Positions 42,609 through 55,400 are shown, counted from the stretch's first letter. The stretch is 64,000 nucleotides of DNA from Lineus longissimus (GCF_910592395.1 NC_088313.1:7320501-7384500); one strand, 5' to 3'. Translations and numbers: made by a program. Notes: a model not told the origin generated them from the letters alone.

Positions 42609-43396
42609 CCCGTTAATTGGATCCTGATGTCGATTTTTGTGAGGACAAAAATTTGCATAAATGTAGCTTGGCTTAATTAGTGCTTATCCACTAAAATTTG
42701 TTGATGCTAATTGGAATTTGAGTTGACCCATGTTACATTAGTTTTGATTGGATTATTTGTTCTCCCAAATTGCAGAGATTTTTCTCCCCCTCAGAAGGAT
42801 CAGGGCCACCAAACTGTACGTTCTGGGAGCTCCTAAAGAATAAGTCGCAAGACATCAAATGCATGGTTTATTTCATTTTCATAATAAGTACATGGAAATA
42901 GAAAAGGAATTGGCGTTTTAATGATTGTGATGTTCACCGACCACGCCTTCACCATGTAGAGTCTGAAAAATATACCAGTACATGTAGATGTATAACAAAA
43001 TTTTATGACGTAGATACCTACCATCACTATTCCATCACGTATGAGACGACCCCCCCGAAAAGGTGATTTTCCCCTAACAGAGACATCGGGAACTATGCGA
43101 TCATGGCGAATGTTGACATGGGTCTTGATGAAAACCTCTGCCCAAAATCCTTCTCAAAGCATCATTTTGGTCTCTCTTTTTTTTCTTCGGGGATGGTGCT
43201 TATACCTCTCATATTCCAAGTAAGACCCGCACCTTTGTATCACCCGCACCCCCCCTTTTTGGGGCTTTTTGAGGGCAAAAAGCCGCGGGTCATACACCGG
43301 AAAATACGGTACATACAATTTGTATTAGAAAGAAGTGGAGAGGCCTGGGTAAACACACAGTGAGCAAGCGATTGGCAGTGCTATGTCATTGTGCTT

Positions 43397-46300
43397 CTAG
43401 CTGGTTGCGAAGGCGAGGCTGTCATCAAGTTCCTCATCATCATCTTCTAACGGCGGTGCTGCCAATAGCTTGTCAAAGTTGATGTTGATCTTCCTGTTGC
43501 GAAGATTACCCCAAAGTTGACAGGCCTTGGCGTAATGGAACTTATCCACTGCTGGCCCTTCAATGCTTGCCATCAGCAAAGCATTGAGTGTGTCCTGGTG
43601 CATTCGGTTCCGCAATCTGTTCTTAATTAGCTTAAGTTTGCTGAACCCTCTTTCGCAGTCTGAAGAATAAAGTAAAATGCTTCTAGTCATAGGCAACAGT
43701 AGATCACTAATTAAAATGCGTTAAATCTAAGATTTAATCTAGTCGTAGGCCTTTGCAATTATTAAGGAATTAGAATATAATTAGAGCGGTCATTCAAAAT
43801 GCATGTAATCATAGGTATTATACCTGCTGTAGAAGCTGGAATGATGAGAGCAGCAGCCGCTACTTTAGCCAAGTTGGGGTACACTTCTGATTTAGCCAGA
43901 ATCTTCAGTGTTTCTGGTAGGGCTCCGTATAGGTCGGGTCTCAAAACCATTTGAGTTCGGAGGTTGAGCCATTCGCTTTGTGTGTCTTCTGCTGATAAAT
44001 GAAGGCACTCCTCATACTGGTTGATTAACTCCTGAAATAAAAACGTAACTCTGACTAAGGTAACGGCCTTAAGAAAACTATTATTCTGAGATAGATAGGA
44101 TCAAATTTGAGTCACTTACCTGTAGTTCGTATTCCCCGAAGTTTGTTTGTTCAGCCTTAAGGATGGTGACGGGATGTAACCTTGGATGTCGTTTAGGGTC
44201 ACAGTCGAATATTCGGAGTTTATCTATCAAATCCGCCTGGGGGAAGCTTTCCTTGATGTTTTCGATTATTGCCTTTATGAATGGATCATGAATCTGAAAG
44301 AATATTTATTAATATTTTATAGAAAAGGATCTGCTTTGAACATCCCAATTTAGTGGTAGGACGGAGCCGGTTTATAGAATCAAAAACCCTTCTTGCAAAG
44401 CATTTCATTTAGTTCCTGAACTTACCTGCTTCATATAGTCCTCCATCGACATGGGATGCGTAAGGTTGACATCCGTTGCCTCCTGCAAACGCTGTGTCAT
44501 CTCCATGATCTCCTTGGTGTACTTCCCCGGTACAGCAAGGGCCGTCTCGAGCTGGCCGACAGTCTCCTCTATCTTTTCACCAATGTCGGTGAAGGAGATG
44601 TCTCTTTTCTGAAAAACAGAAGGGTAGATTGACGCATCCACTTCAGTGCAGTATATATAATTAGTGATCTACTGCTGCCCGGGGGCCTAAACGTTACAGA
44701 TTACAGTCATGTCTGCTCACCTGAAAACGTAACGACAGGTCCCAAATCTTTGGGAGAATGTCGCACATCGTCTGCAACGTGGCAACGAATCTCCAGGCAG
44801 ATGCCAGCTTCAGCAGCCCAATAGCCTTGGGGTCAGATCTCTCAGATGCCTCCCTGTCCAGACTGATGAGGACCGATGCCAGGATCTGGCGCATTGTGTG
44901 GCAGGCATCTTTGTGCGAGCTCCACCTGGTTGTTAGCGCTCGTTTCGGTTTGAGCACTGTGTCCTCGATTGCCTCCTGGAGGAAAATAAAGAAAACGATC
45001 ATTAATTCTGTAGAGGGCCAGCCTACATTAAAATACCAACGTCAGTAACCGGCAAATTGGGATTATTATTTATCATAATAATAATGTAATGTACGAGTGC
45101 CTAATAAATTCTAAAAGTGGTGACTTACTTGAATTGTCCTCAAACCTGCATAGCGTACCGTCGATGCATCATAGAACTGAAACAGCATCTGCAGGAGTTC
45201 ATTGAACTTTTTTATGTATGGCACCTTCTTCCCGATATCGGACATGGCTAGCATTGGTGAAAGCTGTAACAGAAACGGATCTTCGTTAAACATCGATAAG
45301 ACACTATTAATTTTGACGGACAGTAACGAATTTAAGAGACAACGTTAACCCATCTATTCTGAGAGACAACTTACACGCTGTAGTTGAGTTGCGACACCAT
45401 TGTTCCTCCCTTCCATAACACTGGCCCCGTCACTTCCAAAGCCCGCCAATTTCTTGACATCGAGGCCGACATTATCCTCAAGGAACGCCACTAACTTCCT
45501 GGTGATGTTATCTGCGTTCACTGATCTCATCTGAAATATATAAGATCACCAATTGAAGAAAACAATTTTTTTGTTTATTGATTATTGCCGGCGGGGAAGC
45601 TATTTTTGAGTGACAGGCCTACCTCCTCTGTCCCAAGTAAAGTTATCTTCGTCTCTCCGGTCGCGTGGTCCAGATACTTGGCATAAATCAACATCTGCTC
45701 AATGGTGGTGATGTCGGTGGACTCATCAATCAGGACGGCAAACACAACTGACTTTTTGATGGCTTCTATTTTTTCTTCTTTAATTGCTTGTCCTGAAATA
45801 TTAATTTAACATAATTAAGACAATGAATGAAGTAGGCCTTAAATAAACAACAAAACGCATATGTCATCGAATGCTCGGAGCTGCCAGTGATTCAGTATAA
45901 TTATATATGAATTAGGCTGAGCTGATCGTTTCCTCAACTTACCAATAAAATAACCATTTCATGCATGGTGCTCTCTGAGGTGTAATTAGTTACTTTATCA
46001 ACGTTTAGCGTTTCAAAATAACTACACCCCAGGTCCTTAACCAACGACAGCAAACTCTTGTATTTTGTTGTGTAGGCCGTGTCTTGCTTTACGAGCCAGT
46101 ACATTGACTTCATGGCTCCAAGGAATGCCGTCTCCTCTACCGTGACTCTCTTTGCAAGGGACGCCTTAACCCCATCCGCTCTTCGCGTTGGCCTCTCGCT
46201 GGGCTTCAAGTCCAACAGCTACCAGGTGGTGAACGGCTTTGGCATGGTCGTTCAACCTATCCTCCCGGTATGCTGTGGATGCAACTGACGTCCAATAGCG

Positions 46301-47205
46301 CACCCCAGACTTCGAATTCTGCCCATGCCGGATGCATATTTTGCAAAACATTCCTGCAAAAAAACATGTTCTGTCTATAACTTTTAACGAAATATTCAAA
46401 CAAAAGGCCCAAATCTAATGCCGGTTGCTAATTTGATTTCAATAGGACAGGTGTTTGGCGAATTGACATTTCATTAAACAGAGACGGGGGACGCTATTTT
46501 AAAACCTGCAAACTTCGGCTATAAGGCCTAGCCTATTTCTTTATGTCATGCGCAGTCTTCTCCCGAAAATTATCTTTCAAATGAATTAACTAAATATATA
46601 TAGTAGGTCTACTAGGCCTATTAGATTCACTCAAATATCTGACAGCGACTACTAGGCCTGATTTAGAACTATCGACGATCTTTTCCCGCCACATCGTTGG
46701 TGGTTATTTATAGCCTTGTTATATTGACGGGTCAGTCACGTGGTGCTGCTTCGAGCGGGCGAGTTGAGGGCGTAGAAATTGTGCTTGTCAATCAATCGGG
46801 AGTCGGAATAATCTTTAAAATTGTATTTTTTGGGAAAACTAAATATTGTCGCTTACCTTTATCTTCTTTATATTCAAGCCACTTGTATTTACGTAGCCAG
46901 CTCGAATCAAATCCAGTGGTCCGATGTCGACTGCCCGTTTTCCGACCCTCATTAGCAGTCACTTGCGTACTAGAACTTGGCCTAGCTGCTTTGGGTACTC
47001 TTGGCACGCATACTCTAGGCTCAACAATTACATCACTATCAGGATCATCATCCACCAAAGTCAGATCCTCTGAATCCGGCTCAGTCACAGCTTCCACGTC
47101 CACCTGGGTCAATCGAGGGCTACTACTAGACCGAGCTAGTGGTGGCGAATCGGGGGCTTTTCGTTTTTGAGAAAAAAAACCTCGAATATCCTTCTCTTTG
47201 GGCAT
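43397..47205 (-). CDS. hAT transposase-type gene, 10 exons (ZNF862/TTF-zinc-finger-like)
   Basis: Exons: 47205-46857, 46353-45943, 45792-45623, 45530-45375, 45263-45129, 44975-44721, 44608-44426, 44293-44120, 44031-43824, 43659-43397; total 2304 bases, 768 codons. All junctions are GT-AG and phases are mutually consistent. Exon 1: MPKEKDIRGFFSQKRK (an I-x-x-FF motif). Exons 1-2: TTF/BED-like zinc finger (GFDSSWLRKYKW, MFCKICIRHG, DRLNDHAKAVHH). Exon 3: AVLIDESTDITT; exon 4: GFGSDGASVMEGRNNG, likely catalytic aspartates. Exon 6: TTRWSSHKDAC. Exon 10: DCERGFSKLKLIKNRLRN, the hAT C-terminal dimerisation region. Inside exon 2 about 200 bases are read in another frame (slips near 46172 and 45960) that cancel each other. 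Otherwise intact. It lies inside hAT ends, so it is the element's own transposase rather than a proven host gene. Confidence 0.85.
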
Positions 47206-47287
47206 GATTGAAGAAAACGGAGTAAATATCGATTGATGCTGCACAATTACCAAACTACGAGTGGATGAAGATCACACAGCTTGGCTT

Positions 47288-47295
47288 CTTATATA
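47288..47295 (-). promoter_or_regulatory. TATA box of the hAT gene
   Basis: TATATAAG on the minus strand, 83 bases upstream of the ATG at 47205, within the element's 5' flank. Confidence 0.55.
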
Positions 47296-47628
47296 CAGAC
47301 CAGGCCCTTTACTGCGGCATCTGGTCGCCAAATGCATATTCTGATTGGTGAAAATCTAAGTACAAAACAATAATCCTTTACTTGTTTTTATCAACTTATA
47401 TATGGCGGGAAGGATGGGTTACTCAGTGCAGTCACCATGCATCCCATTAATCCTTCATACCACCAAAGAATAAACAAAAGGAAATGAAACTTCAAGAACA
47501 ACACGACTTGTTTGATGTTTGAATTATTTATTTTCAAAAGACTTAATATATTACTAATGTCTACATTTTATGGCACTTCGAAGTTGCTTATTTTTGAAGC
47601 CATCAGTTATCGTCAATCCGCAGTAGTA

Positions 47629-47708
47629 CCGTCTGCTTTAAATAAACAAATTTGTTTAGAGCCGGGGACTCAGCCCGTCTGCTTTAAATAAACAAATTTG
47701 TTTAGAGC
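47629..47708. repeat. Two direct copies of a 34-base hairpin-containing unit
   Basis: The unit CCGTCTGCTTTAAATAAAC plus AAATTTGTTTAGAGC occurs at 47629-47662 and 47675-47708. It contains the palindrome AAACAAATTTGTTT. It lies between the hAT promoter and terminal repeat, so a transposase-binding or hairpin role is possible but unproven. 47400-47620 and 47710-48130 otherwise hold nothing recognised. Confidence 0.6.
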
Positions 47709-48519
47709 GCAGGAAGGCGCACGGCATCACTTTCATTCAGCCAGCGTAATCTGTGAATGCAAATGACGCGCGCGGTCTGGCTGGGATCGGTGACGTCAGT
47801 AGAAACAACCAATGGAAGGCACGAATCATATGACTGACAGATCTAATGGCGGCGCTTGGTTTTATTTCCCACATACTAAGTAGGCACCATCGGTCCGTCG
47901 GCATTCCTCAAAGGCTCATATCGCATGATCGCGGCACAGAACGTGATAATTGGCTGTTGGGTTATGTGATTTATGGGTTATGGGTCACAAGTACTGAGTG
48001 AAGAGAGTAATCGACGATCTTTTCGGTGTTGTATGTTGGGAATGTTTTAACCGGGCGGCAATTTTTTGTGACCGGGCACTGGATTTTAGGCCGGGCGGTG
48101 ATGGTCTCACTTGCGTTTAGCGCCCGGACTGATGTATTAGTGGAGAACCCTGGTTATGTACGGGACATGGCAAAATACCAGTAAAAAGTACTTGTTTTTA
48201 ACTTGTCTCTGAGTTTAAAGGCCATATATCAAGGTTTTTTGCCATTTTCTGCTGTAAGATGATTTCAAAAGTGTACCTAACACTTTATACAATACAGAAA
48301 ACCAAATGCAATTAGCTCCATCCATTTTGAAGATATAGCCAATTATGTGTTTGACGACTTGATTACCTAATCAGGCTAGCAACTGGCTTGTTAGAGCCAG
48401 GCGGCGGGTTCAGCAAAAGTTGTGATGTAGATCAGGTTATCTGTACATGTCATGCAATCATAAAAGCAGGAGGGCCTTAATTAATTATGCACACCTGGAA
48501 GTAATGTGTTTCATTCACT

Positions 48520-48825
48520 ATGGTGTATTGTGTGGCTCCGAATTGTGTCAAGGATAGCACAAAGAACAATCGAATGACGGATGGGACCCATTTTCATGAA
48601 TTTCCAAAGCCAGTTGAACGAGAGAGGAGGAAGCTGTGGATTCGGAAGTGCAAACGTTTGGAGTGTTGGAAGCCTGGGCCTTCGGCCAAACTTTGCAGTG
48701 ATCACTTTATCGATACGGATTATCACATGAAGCCGGATATCTGCATTCAACTGAATATTAAATGCCACTTGTTAAAAACAGCTGTTCCAACCATGTCAAT
48801 TGCATTTAATGCCCGAGGCTGCTGA
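48520..48825 (+). CDS. THAP-domain protein (short ORF or first exon)
   Basis: 101 aa from ATG 48520. It reads VYCVAPNCVKDS, then FHEFPKP, RRKLWIRKCKR and AKLCSDHFIDTDY. This is the C2CH zinc-binding THAP pattern with Cys 4 and 9, the second Cys-His pair in LCSDHF, and the AVPT motif just after. THAP domains bind specific DNA and sit at the N-terminus of P-element-like transposases and many cellular factors. No downstream catalytic exon was recognised. It lies between copies of the GTTATGTACGGGACA motif (48152 and 49747), whose binding it might mediate; that is inference. Confidence 0.8.
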   Translation: MVYCVAPNCVKDSTKNNRMTDGTHFHEFPKPVERERRKLWIRKCKRLECWKPGPSAKLCSDHFIDTDYHMKPDICIQLNIKCHLLKTAVPTMSIAFNARGC

Positions 48826-48986
48826 GGTCGGTTGTTATACATAATGTGTAGGCCCTATTGGGGCCTGTGATACCGCATAGTGTCTTCTTGTGTTCCAGCC
48901 ATAGCAAGGTGACAGCGACACAGGTCAGTGTCAGTGACAGCCACTGTCAATGACAGATTATTGTCATCTGACATTGTTGCACGGCA

Positions 48987-49361
48987 TTATATCGTCACGT
49001 CAAGATGATTGTGCATAATACCGTCACTTTTCAATAGTAGTAGTTCAGCGTCATGACATAACTGGCGATACAACACTGACGAGGCGAAACAATATTGTGC
49101 AACATTAGTCTGTTCACAAATCATACATGTTATGCATCTGCAACCGTCTATCAATGTCTTCTTTGCTATATCGGCAGGTCTGCCATGCAAATTGATTAAC
49201 CACAAATTCTAATCACTTTCGTCCGAATGATCACTCTCATTATGATCTAGTGATATAAATGGCTCGAACATGTACGGCTCAACGTTTAAATATCCTTCTG
49301 TATCGACCAAAACATCCTCAAATTCACTGCTCTCACTCTCTGAACTGTATGCGGAAGCCAT
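48987..49361 (-). pseudogene. Small acidic ORF with an in-frame TAG
   Basis: ATG at 49361 opens 50 codons, very rich in Ser/Glu/Asp (SAYSSESESSEFEDVLVDTE, VEPYMFEPF), ending in TAG at 49209-49211. The same frame then continues 74 codons, with several Cys (RCITCMICEQTNVAQYC), to 48987. The PY.FEP motif after a Ser/Glu-rich start resembles the N-terminus of invertebrate 'P2X7 C-terminal-like' uncharacterised proteins, but the match is too short for a firm call. Possibly a first exon only. Confidence 0.35.
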
Positions 49362-49969
49362 CTTGCTTTGTTCTGACTGACCTGATCTACGTCATCAAAA
49401 AATCCCTAGCGGCCACATGTGGAACTAATCTAAATTTGTGTGTGGTGGGAAATTCGAATAGTTTAAAATTGAAAATTGAAATAACTAAATAATGACTTTA
49501 TTATTAGAATTTTTTTAATGTCTGGGATCTTGTTTTTTTAACCCTCAACATATTTCATGAGTATCAAGCATGTTTTCAAACCTTGATATATGGCCTTTAA
49601 ACAACCATGCTTCACAGATATCAACAAAATACTACCAAACCTACAAGTTAGTGGTATACCCAGTAAGTGACCAAAAAACAACAGTGCTAATCCCAATTTT
49701 AACATTATATATTTTCACTTTAAGATGGTTGATATTTCTGAAATCTGGTTATGTACGGGACATCCATGCTTTTTGAACTTCACAGATTTTTCAGGGTAAC
49801 ATATAAACAGTTTTTAACTCATTTCTTTCTTCAAATCTAAGAACAGTCATAAAGGCATACTCAGGAATTATTATAATGAATTTGCTCAACAATCAATCAT
49901 GAAAATACACTGGTGAAAAAGGGAGAAAATTTTGGTTATGTACGGGACACGCCACATCCCATTTTTAGC

Positions 49970-50230
49970 TCAGCTGACGAAAGTCAGCAGAGCTAGTCAA
50001 ATAGCTATTCGAGTGGCGTCTGTCCTTCCTGCCATCCATCCATCCATCCATCTGTGGACATTTTGGGCATTTTGTAACCGTAAGGCCTAGGCACTTCAAA
50101 TTTAACAAGTGGGAAGAATAGCCTTTGAAATGCTGCTGACAGAAAAATTTAGCCCGGTTTGACTCTAATTCAGCCCACCAGGGGGCAAAAAGCGTAAATT
50201 ACAAAAATATTTTTTGTCGCTTTATGCCAG
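49970..50230 (+). repeat. R1-like dispersed repeat of a second subfamily
   Basis: It starts TTTTTAGCTCAGCTGACGAA and immediately AGTCAGCAGAGCTA, an inverted start like R1. A CCATCCATCCAT microsatellite, GTAACCGTAAGGCCTAGGC and CCACCAGGGGGCAAAAAGCG follow, paralleling R1's order. Its 3' limit is uncertain. Confidence 0.65.
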
Positions 50231-51479
50231 GAGTTCGAAGCTTGAAAAAAAGTTGAAGAGGTCTGCATAACAATCAGGTTTTGATATAAAATAGATTAAT
50301 TTTGATTTATGTGACCAGTTGGCAGTAATTGGGCAAAAGTGTAAGTTGGCACATTGCCAGCTGTTTTGAATTTCGCGGTTCGAGGCATTCCCTCAGAAAT
50401 TCCAGTGACGTAAACGTCGGGAAATGTCAGAAATTGGACACGTTCGGAAATGCGATGTAGTTTCTATAATTTAACGTTGAACTGTTCGAATTTGGAAACC
50501 TGTCTAAATTCTGAACTTTTCCCGGATTGTGCAGAGGAAGCGGATTGATATGTGGTAGGTGAGCCCAGGTAGAAGATATAGGTCTTTCAGTACGTTCGAG
50601 TAAGATGCGTGTTATTGTGTTAGTAATAAACGATAAATGATCTAAAGCTATTTGGTGTGTTTCTATTGTCATTTTCTGCACGAAATAACAGCTTGGGAGC
50701 GCACATTGAAGGAAAGTAGTGCCGCATTGGCACGACGCCAGCTCACGCCGTTATCTGGCAGCATGGTCAGCTGTGTGAAGGTAAGAGGGTTTTATATCGC
50801 TATATTTCCCTTGATGTTCTTACTGTCATTGGCCATGAGAACTGTTATTTGAAATGTAATATTGTAGTATGAATCTCATAGATTCGTTACGTAGCAATAT
50901 GCTGTAATTTTTGGCTTGCGATCCCGTAAGATTTTCTCGGCTAAAGTGGAAATTTCATCGTTAGAATGAGGTCGTTGCAATCCGAGAAGATGGCGGGCCG
51001 GGTGCACTTCGGCCAAAACGACATTATGCTTTCATGGTTAGGGACACAGTGTAAACAAAGATTTCTCGAAATTGTTGCACTGATTGTAACTGTAGTGTAC
51101 ATGACTAAGTGGCAGTGTTATTGTCATTGCAATGTACTCCTGTTTTTGAGAATTTTGACAGAGAAGTGGTCGTGAAATAACGCATCGGATGGCCAATGCA
51201 TGAATGATTTCTCAGTGTGGCTGGCTGCTGGCGGTGTGCATGCCGTGTATGTAGCTATACGTACATACGGTTCTGATGTGGTAGTAGCTGTGTAATGGGT
51301 GACTAGTGGCGTAGTATTGGTGGAATTCATTGTGAATAGGCCTAGGCCTACACCTGGATATTGAGGACACCCTGCTGCTGAAGGTGCATATTATCGCCAT
51401 TTACGTTGTAACGTTATTTTGCATCTCCTGTCCATTAAAATATTTGGCGATAATTGCACGAACTCTCTGTCATCATTGT
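50231..51479. other. No gene firmly recognised
   Basis: A frame at 50652-50852 contains WERTLKESSAALARRQLTPL up to a good donor (GTGAAG|GTAAGA at about 50779), and might be an isolated exon, but nothing joins to it. The rest is unassigned. Confidence 0.3.
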
Positions 51480-52470
51480 CAAGTCCATTGAGATAACCTG
51501 CTCCATGGTACCTTATAATCAAGTACACCTGCATATCTAGGACATCCTGCTTTATGGTAGGCTACCTCATTGTCATTTAGTATTGTGTGAAGTCCACCTA
51601 CCTATGTTTAGACGACATACAAGAACACGCTGATGTCTGTGTCATCATTGTGAAGTCTATAGATATAAAGTGCTATATGGTACCTTGTTACCAAGTACAC
51701 CTGCATATTTAAGGGTTGGCTATAGGCACTAGCATTTTGGCTAGAACTTGAAATCTTAGAGCAATTAAAACTCCTTCAAAATGAAGTGAATGCTAATTTA
51801 AAAAATGGGATGCAGTTCTTTGTTTTCCAGGGAACTGCATCCCACCCCTAAAGTGGTATTCACTTCATTTTGAAGGAGTTCTAATTGCTCTAAGATTTCG
51901 CGCTCTAGCCAAAATGGTGGTGCCTATGGTCAACCCTTAAGACATCCAACTTTATAGACTTGTAACCAAGTACACCAGCATATTTCGGCCACTCTGTTGT
52001 ATGGTACCTTGTGATCAAGTGTTGTTGCGTATTAGGTCACCCTCTTTTGTAACCTTGTGGTCAAGTACCCTTGTGTATTTAGGGCACGTATTACACCTGG
52101 GTATTGAGGTCGCACTGCTTTATGTTACTTTGTGATCAAGTACACCTGCCAAATTAGGATACCTCATTGTAAAGTCCACGTAATTGTTTAGATTAGTACA
52201 GGCTGCTTTCTCTGTCATTGATGTCAAATCCATTGAGATAACCTGCTTAGGTACCTTGTGATCATGTACACCTACTTACTCAGGACACCCAGCGATAGTA
52301 TGGTACCTTCTTTAATGGTACATGTACCTCATTGTAAAGTCCACCTTAAATTTAGAACACGCTCTCTGTCATTATTGTCAAGTGCTCTGAAATAACCTGA
52401 TAGGCTAGGTACCTTCTGATCAAGCACACCTGCATATTTAGGACATCTTATACATAACATACTACAGAAA
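51480..52470. repeat. Degenerate tandem repeat of ~100-200 base units
   Basis: Phrases such as GGTACCTTGTGATCAAGTACA, CACCTGCATATTTAGGACA and CATTGTAAAGTCCACCT recur at irregular spacing through the block (51500-51715, 51945-52470). It directly precedes the helicase ORF, and its last part is carried in the 1794-base duplication. Confidence 0.7.
51713..51936. mobile_element. Palindromic MITE with TTAA target duplication
   Basis: 224 bases with ~95-base inverted arms (GGGTTGGCTATAGGCAC at the left, GTGCCTATGGTCAACCC at the right; both share TCTTAGAGCAATTA and ACTCCTTCAAAATGAAGTGA). TTAA lies at 51709-51712 and 51937-51940. TTAA targets point to piggyBac- or Kolobok-type parents. It landed in the degenerate tandem repeat. 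Confidence 0.9.
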
Positions 52471-55400
52471 TCTCTCTGTTCTCATCATTGATGAAATTAG
52501 TATGGTCGGACGCAATATGTTCCAATTTCTATCTCTTCGATTACAAGAACTAAAAGGTAATAAAGAGCCATTTGGTGGCATTCATGTCATTACTTTCGGA
52601 GATCTGTACCAACTACAACCAGTTATGGACAAGTGGATTTTCTCAGATCCAGCCAAAAGAGAAAAGGTTGATTATAGAAATTTAGCAACCAATTTGTGGA
52701 CTGGTGAACAATTCGATACTAATAATGATAATGAATCAAACCAGACCTATTCTAATAAGGCTGAAAATGAAAATGAATGCCATTTCGAGATGTTTGAACT
52801 AACCGAAATTATGCGCCAAAAAGATGACATGGATTTTGCACAACTGCTCAATCGTTTAAGAGAAGGCAAACACACAAAAGATGACATTGAAACATTAAAC
52901 TCGAGAGTAATTTCCAAAGATGATCCTAATTATCCTAAAAATGCATTACACTTGTACTGTACAAGAGCTAATGTATCAACACACAACCAATTTGTCTTTG
53001 ATCACATATCGTCTGAAAAAATCATTGTCAAACCCGTTGACACAGTAATAAGTGATTTTAGTGATCAAGTCAAACAAACCATTATTGAACGTATTCCTGA
53101 TGACCCTTCTGTAACAGCTGGCCTAGTGAATGAACTCTCTGTAGCAGTTGGCCTGCCTTACATGATCACATGTAATGTAAATATAAGTGATGGGTTGACT
53201 AATGGAACCATGTGTGAAATGAAAAGAATCCAATATATGAATAATTTTGAGCGACCTGCAATTCTTTGGGTATTGTTTCAAGATCCAGAAGTTGGAAAAA
53301 CTATACGATCTACTTACAAATCATTCTTTTCAACTGATACCCCTAAAGACTGGACTCCCATTTTCGCAGTAAAACGCACATTTTACCGTGGCAAGAGTTT
53401 CACACCGGTTACAAGGACTCAGTTTCCATTAACAATTGGAGCCTCAAAAACTATCTGGAAAGCACAAGGTTATTCCCTAAAAGAAGTCGTTGTCGACATG
53501 ACTTCACATAGAAAAATCAACCACGTACACTATGTTGCATTGAGCAGAGTTACAAATATCAATGGCTTATTCATTTTGAATTTACAAGAAGACAAAATAG
53601 GTACTGACTCGGTTGTTACTGAAGAAATGGATAGACTTAGAAACAAATCTCACTTGAACTTCAATTACACCATACCAACAGTACTTGAACAAGACTATCT
53701 GAAATTAATATTCCACAATACAAGATCCTTAAATCTTCATATGAATGATATATCTGCTGATCACCATATGATGGCGGCAGACATACTACTTATAGCAGAA
53801 TCTCGTCTTGTTGCCACAGACACCAATGATTCCTTTGACATCCCAAACTTTCATCTGTTTCGAAATGATCAACTTAATACAACTACTGCAAGAAGACCAC
53901 CACATGGTTTGGCTATATATATATCGGCTCCTCTTTCTCAGTTCTGTACAGTTCAACATGTATCAACTCCAAACTTCGAAGCCACCTGCATTTCTTTGTC
54001 AAAATCCATGCTCTTCCTCCAAATCATCTGCTTGTACAAGTCGCCTTCGTGTTCACTTACAGAATTGTGTGCAAAGCTTCAAACAATTGCATCAGAAATA
54101 GATCTTACAAAACCTTTACTTGTGGTTGTAAAGTCCACCTTAAATTTAGAACACGCTCTCTGTCATTATTGTCAAGTGCTCTGAAATAACCTGATAGGCT
54201 AGGTACCTTCTGATCAAGCACACCTGCATATTTAGGACATCTTATACATAACATACTACAGAAATCTCTCTGTTCTCATCATTGATGAAATTAGTATGGT
54301 CGGACGCAATATGTTCCAATTTCTATCTCTTCGATTACAAGAACTAAAAGGTAATAAAGAGCCATTTGGTGGCATTCATGTCATTACTTTCGGAGATCTG
54401 TACCAACTACAACCAGTTATGGACAAGTGGATTTTCTCAGATCCAGCCAAAAGAGAAAAGGTTGATTATAGAAATTTAGCAACCAATTTGTGGACTGGTG
54501 AACAATTCGATACTAATAATGATAATGAATCAAACCAGACCTATTCTAATAAGGCTGAAAATGAAAATGAATGCCATTTCGAGATGTTTGAACTAACCGA
54601 AATTATGCGCCAAAAAGATGACATGGATTTTGCACAACTGCTCAATCGTTTAAGAGAAGGCAAACACACAAAAGATGACATTGAAACATTAAACTCGAGA
54701 GTAATTTCCAAAGATGATCCTAATTATCCTAAAAATGCATTACACTTGTACTGTACAAGAGCTAATGTATCAACACACAACCAATTTGTCTTTGATCACA
54801 TATCGTCTGAAAAAATCATTGTCAAACCCGTTGACACAGTAATAAGTGATTTTAGTGATCAAGTCAAACAAACCATTATTGAACGTATTCCTGATGACCC
54901 TTCTGTAACAGCTGGCCTAGTGAATGAACTCTCTGTAGCAGTTGGCCTGCCTTACATGATCACATGTAATGTAAATATAAGTGATGGGTTGACTAATGGA
55001 ACCATGTGTGAAATGAAAAGAATCCAATATATGAATAATTTTGAGCGACCTGCAATTCTTTGGGTATTGTTTCAAGATCCAGAAGTTGGAAAAACTATAC
55101 GATCTACTTACAAATCATTCTTTTCAACTGATACCCCTAAAGACTGGACTCCCATTTTCGCAGTAAAACGCACATTTTACCGTGGCAAGAGTTTCACACC
55201 GGTTACAAGGACTCAGTTTCCATTAACAATTGGAGCCTCAAAAACTATCTGGAAAGCACAAGGTTATTCCCTAAAAGAAGTCGTTGTCGACATGACTTCA
55301 CATAGAAAAATCAACCACGTACACTATGTTGCATTGAGCAGAGTTACAAATATCAATGGCTTATTCATTTTGAATTTACAAGAAGACAAAATAGGTACTG

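Larger units (their letters stand above)
40189..43309 (-). mobile_element. pogo/Tigger-type DNA transposon
   Basis: 3121 bases bounded by CCGTATTTTCCG and its exact inverse, flanked by TA (40187-40188 and 43310-43311), the expected target duplication. Beyond 12 bp the ends share repeated GACCCGCACCCCC-type phrases. The transposase is on the minus strand. 40440-41150 and 42850-43230 inside have no recognised feature. Confidence 0.93.
32706..48152 (-). mobile_element. hAT-type DNA transposon, interrupted by BEL and pogo elements
   Basis: The ends are CAGGGTTCTCCACTA at 32706-32720 and its reverse complement at 48138-48152, with a matching subterminal CCGGGCGCTA. The CAG..TTCTC form is characteristic of hAT ends. 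GTTAT flanks both sides (32701-32705 and 48153-48157). hAT elements normally duplicate 8 bp, so only part of a duplication is visible. Removing BEL (33375-40054) and pogo (40189-43309) leaves about 5.64 kb with a 10-exon transposase gene. A phrase GGGGGTCTGGGGGAGTCTCC near 32823 is of the kind often found near hAT ends. Confidence 0.8.

Noticed and set aside
50652-50779. Isolated exon ending at GTGAAG|GTAAGA
   Set aside because: A good donor and open frame exist, but there is no convincing acceptor and no partner exon or domain.
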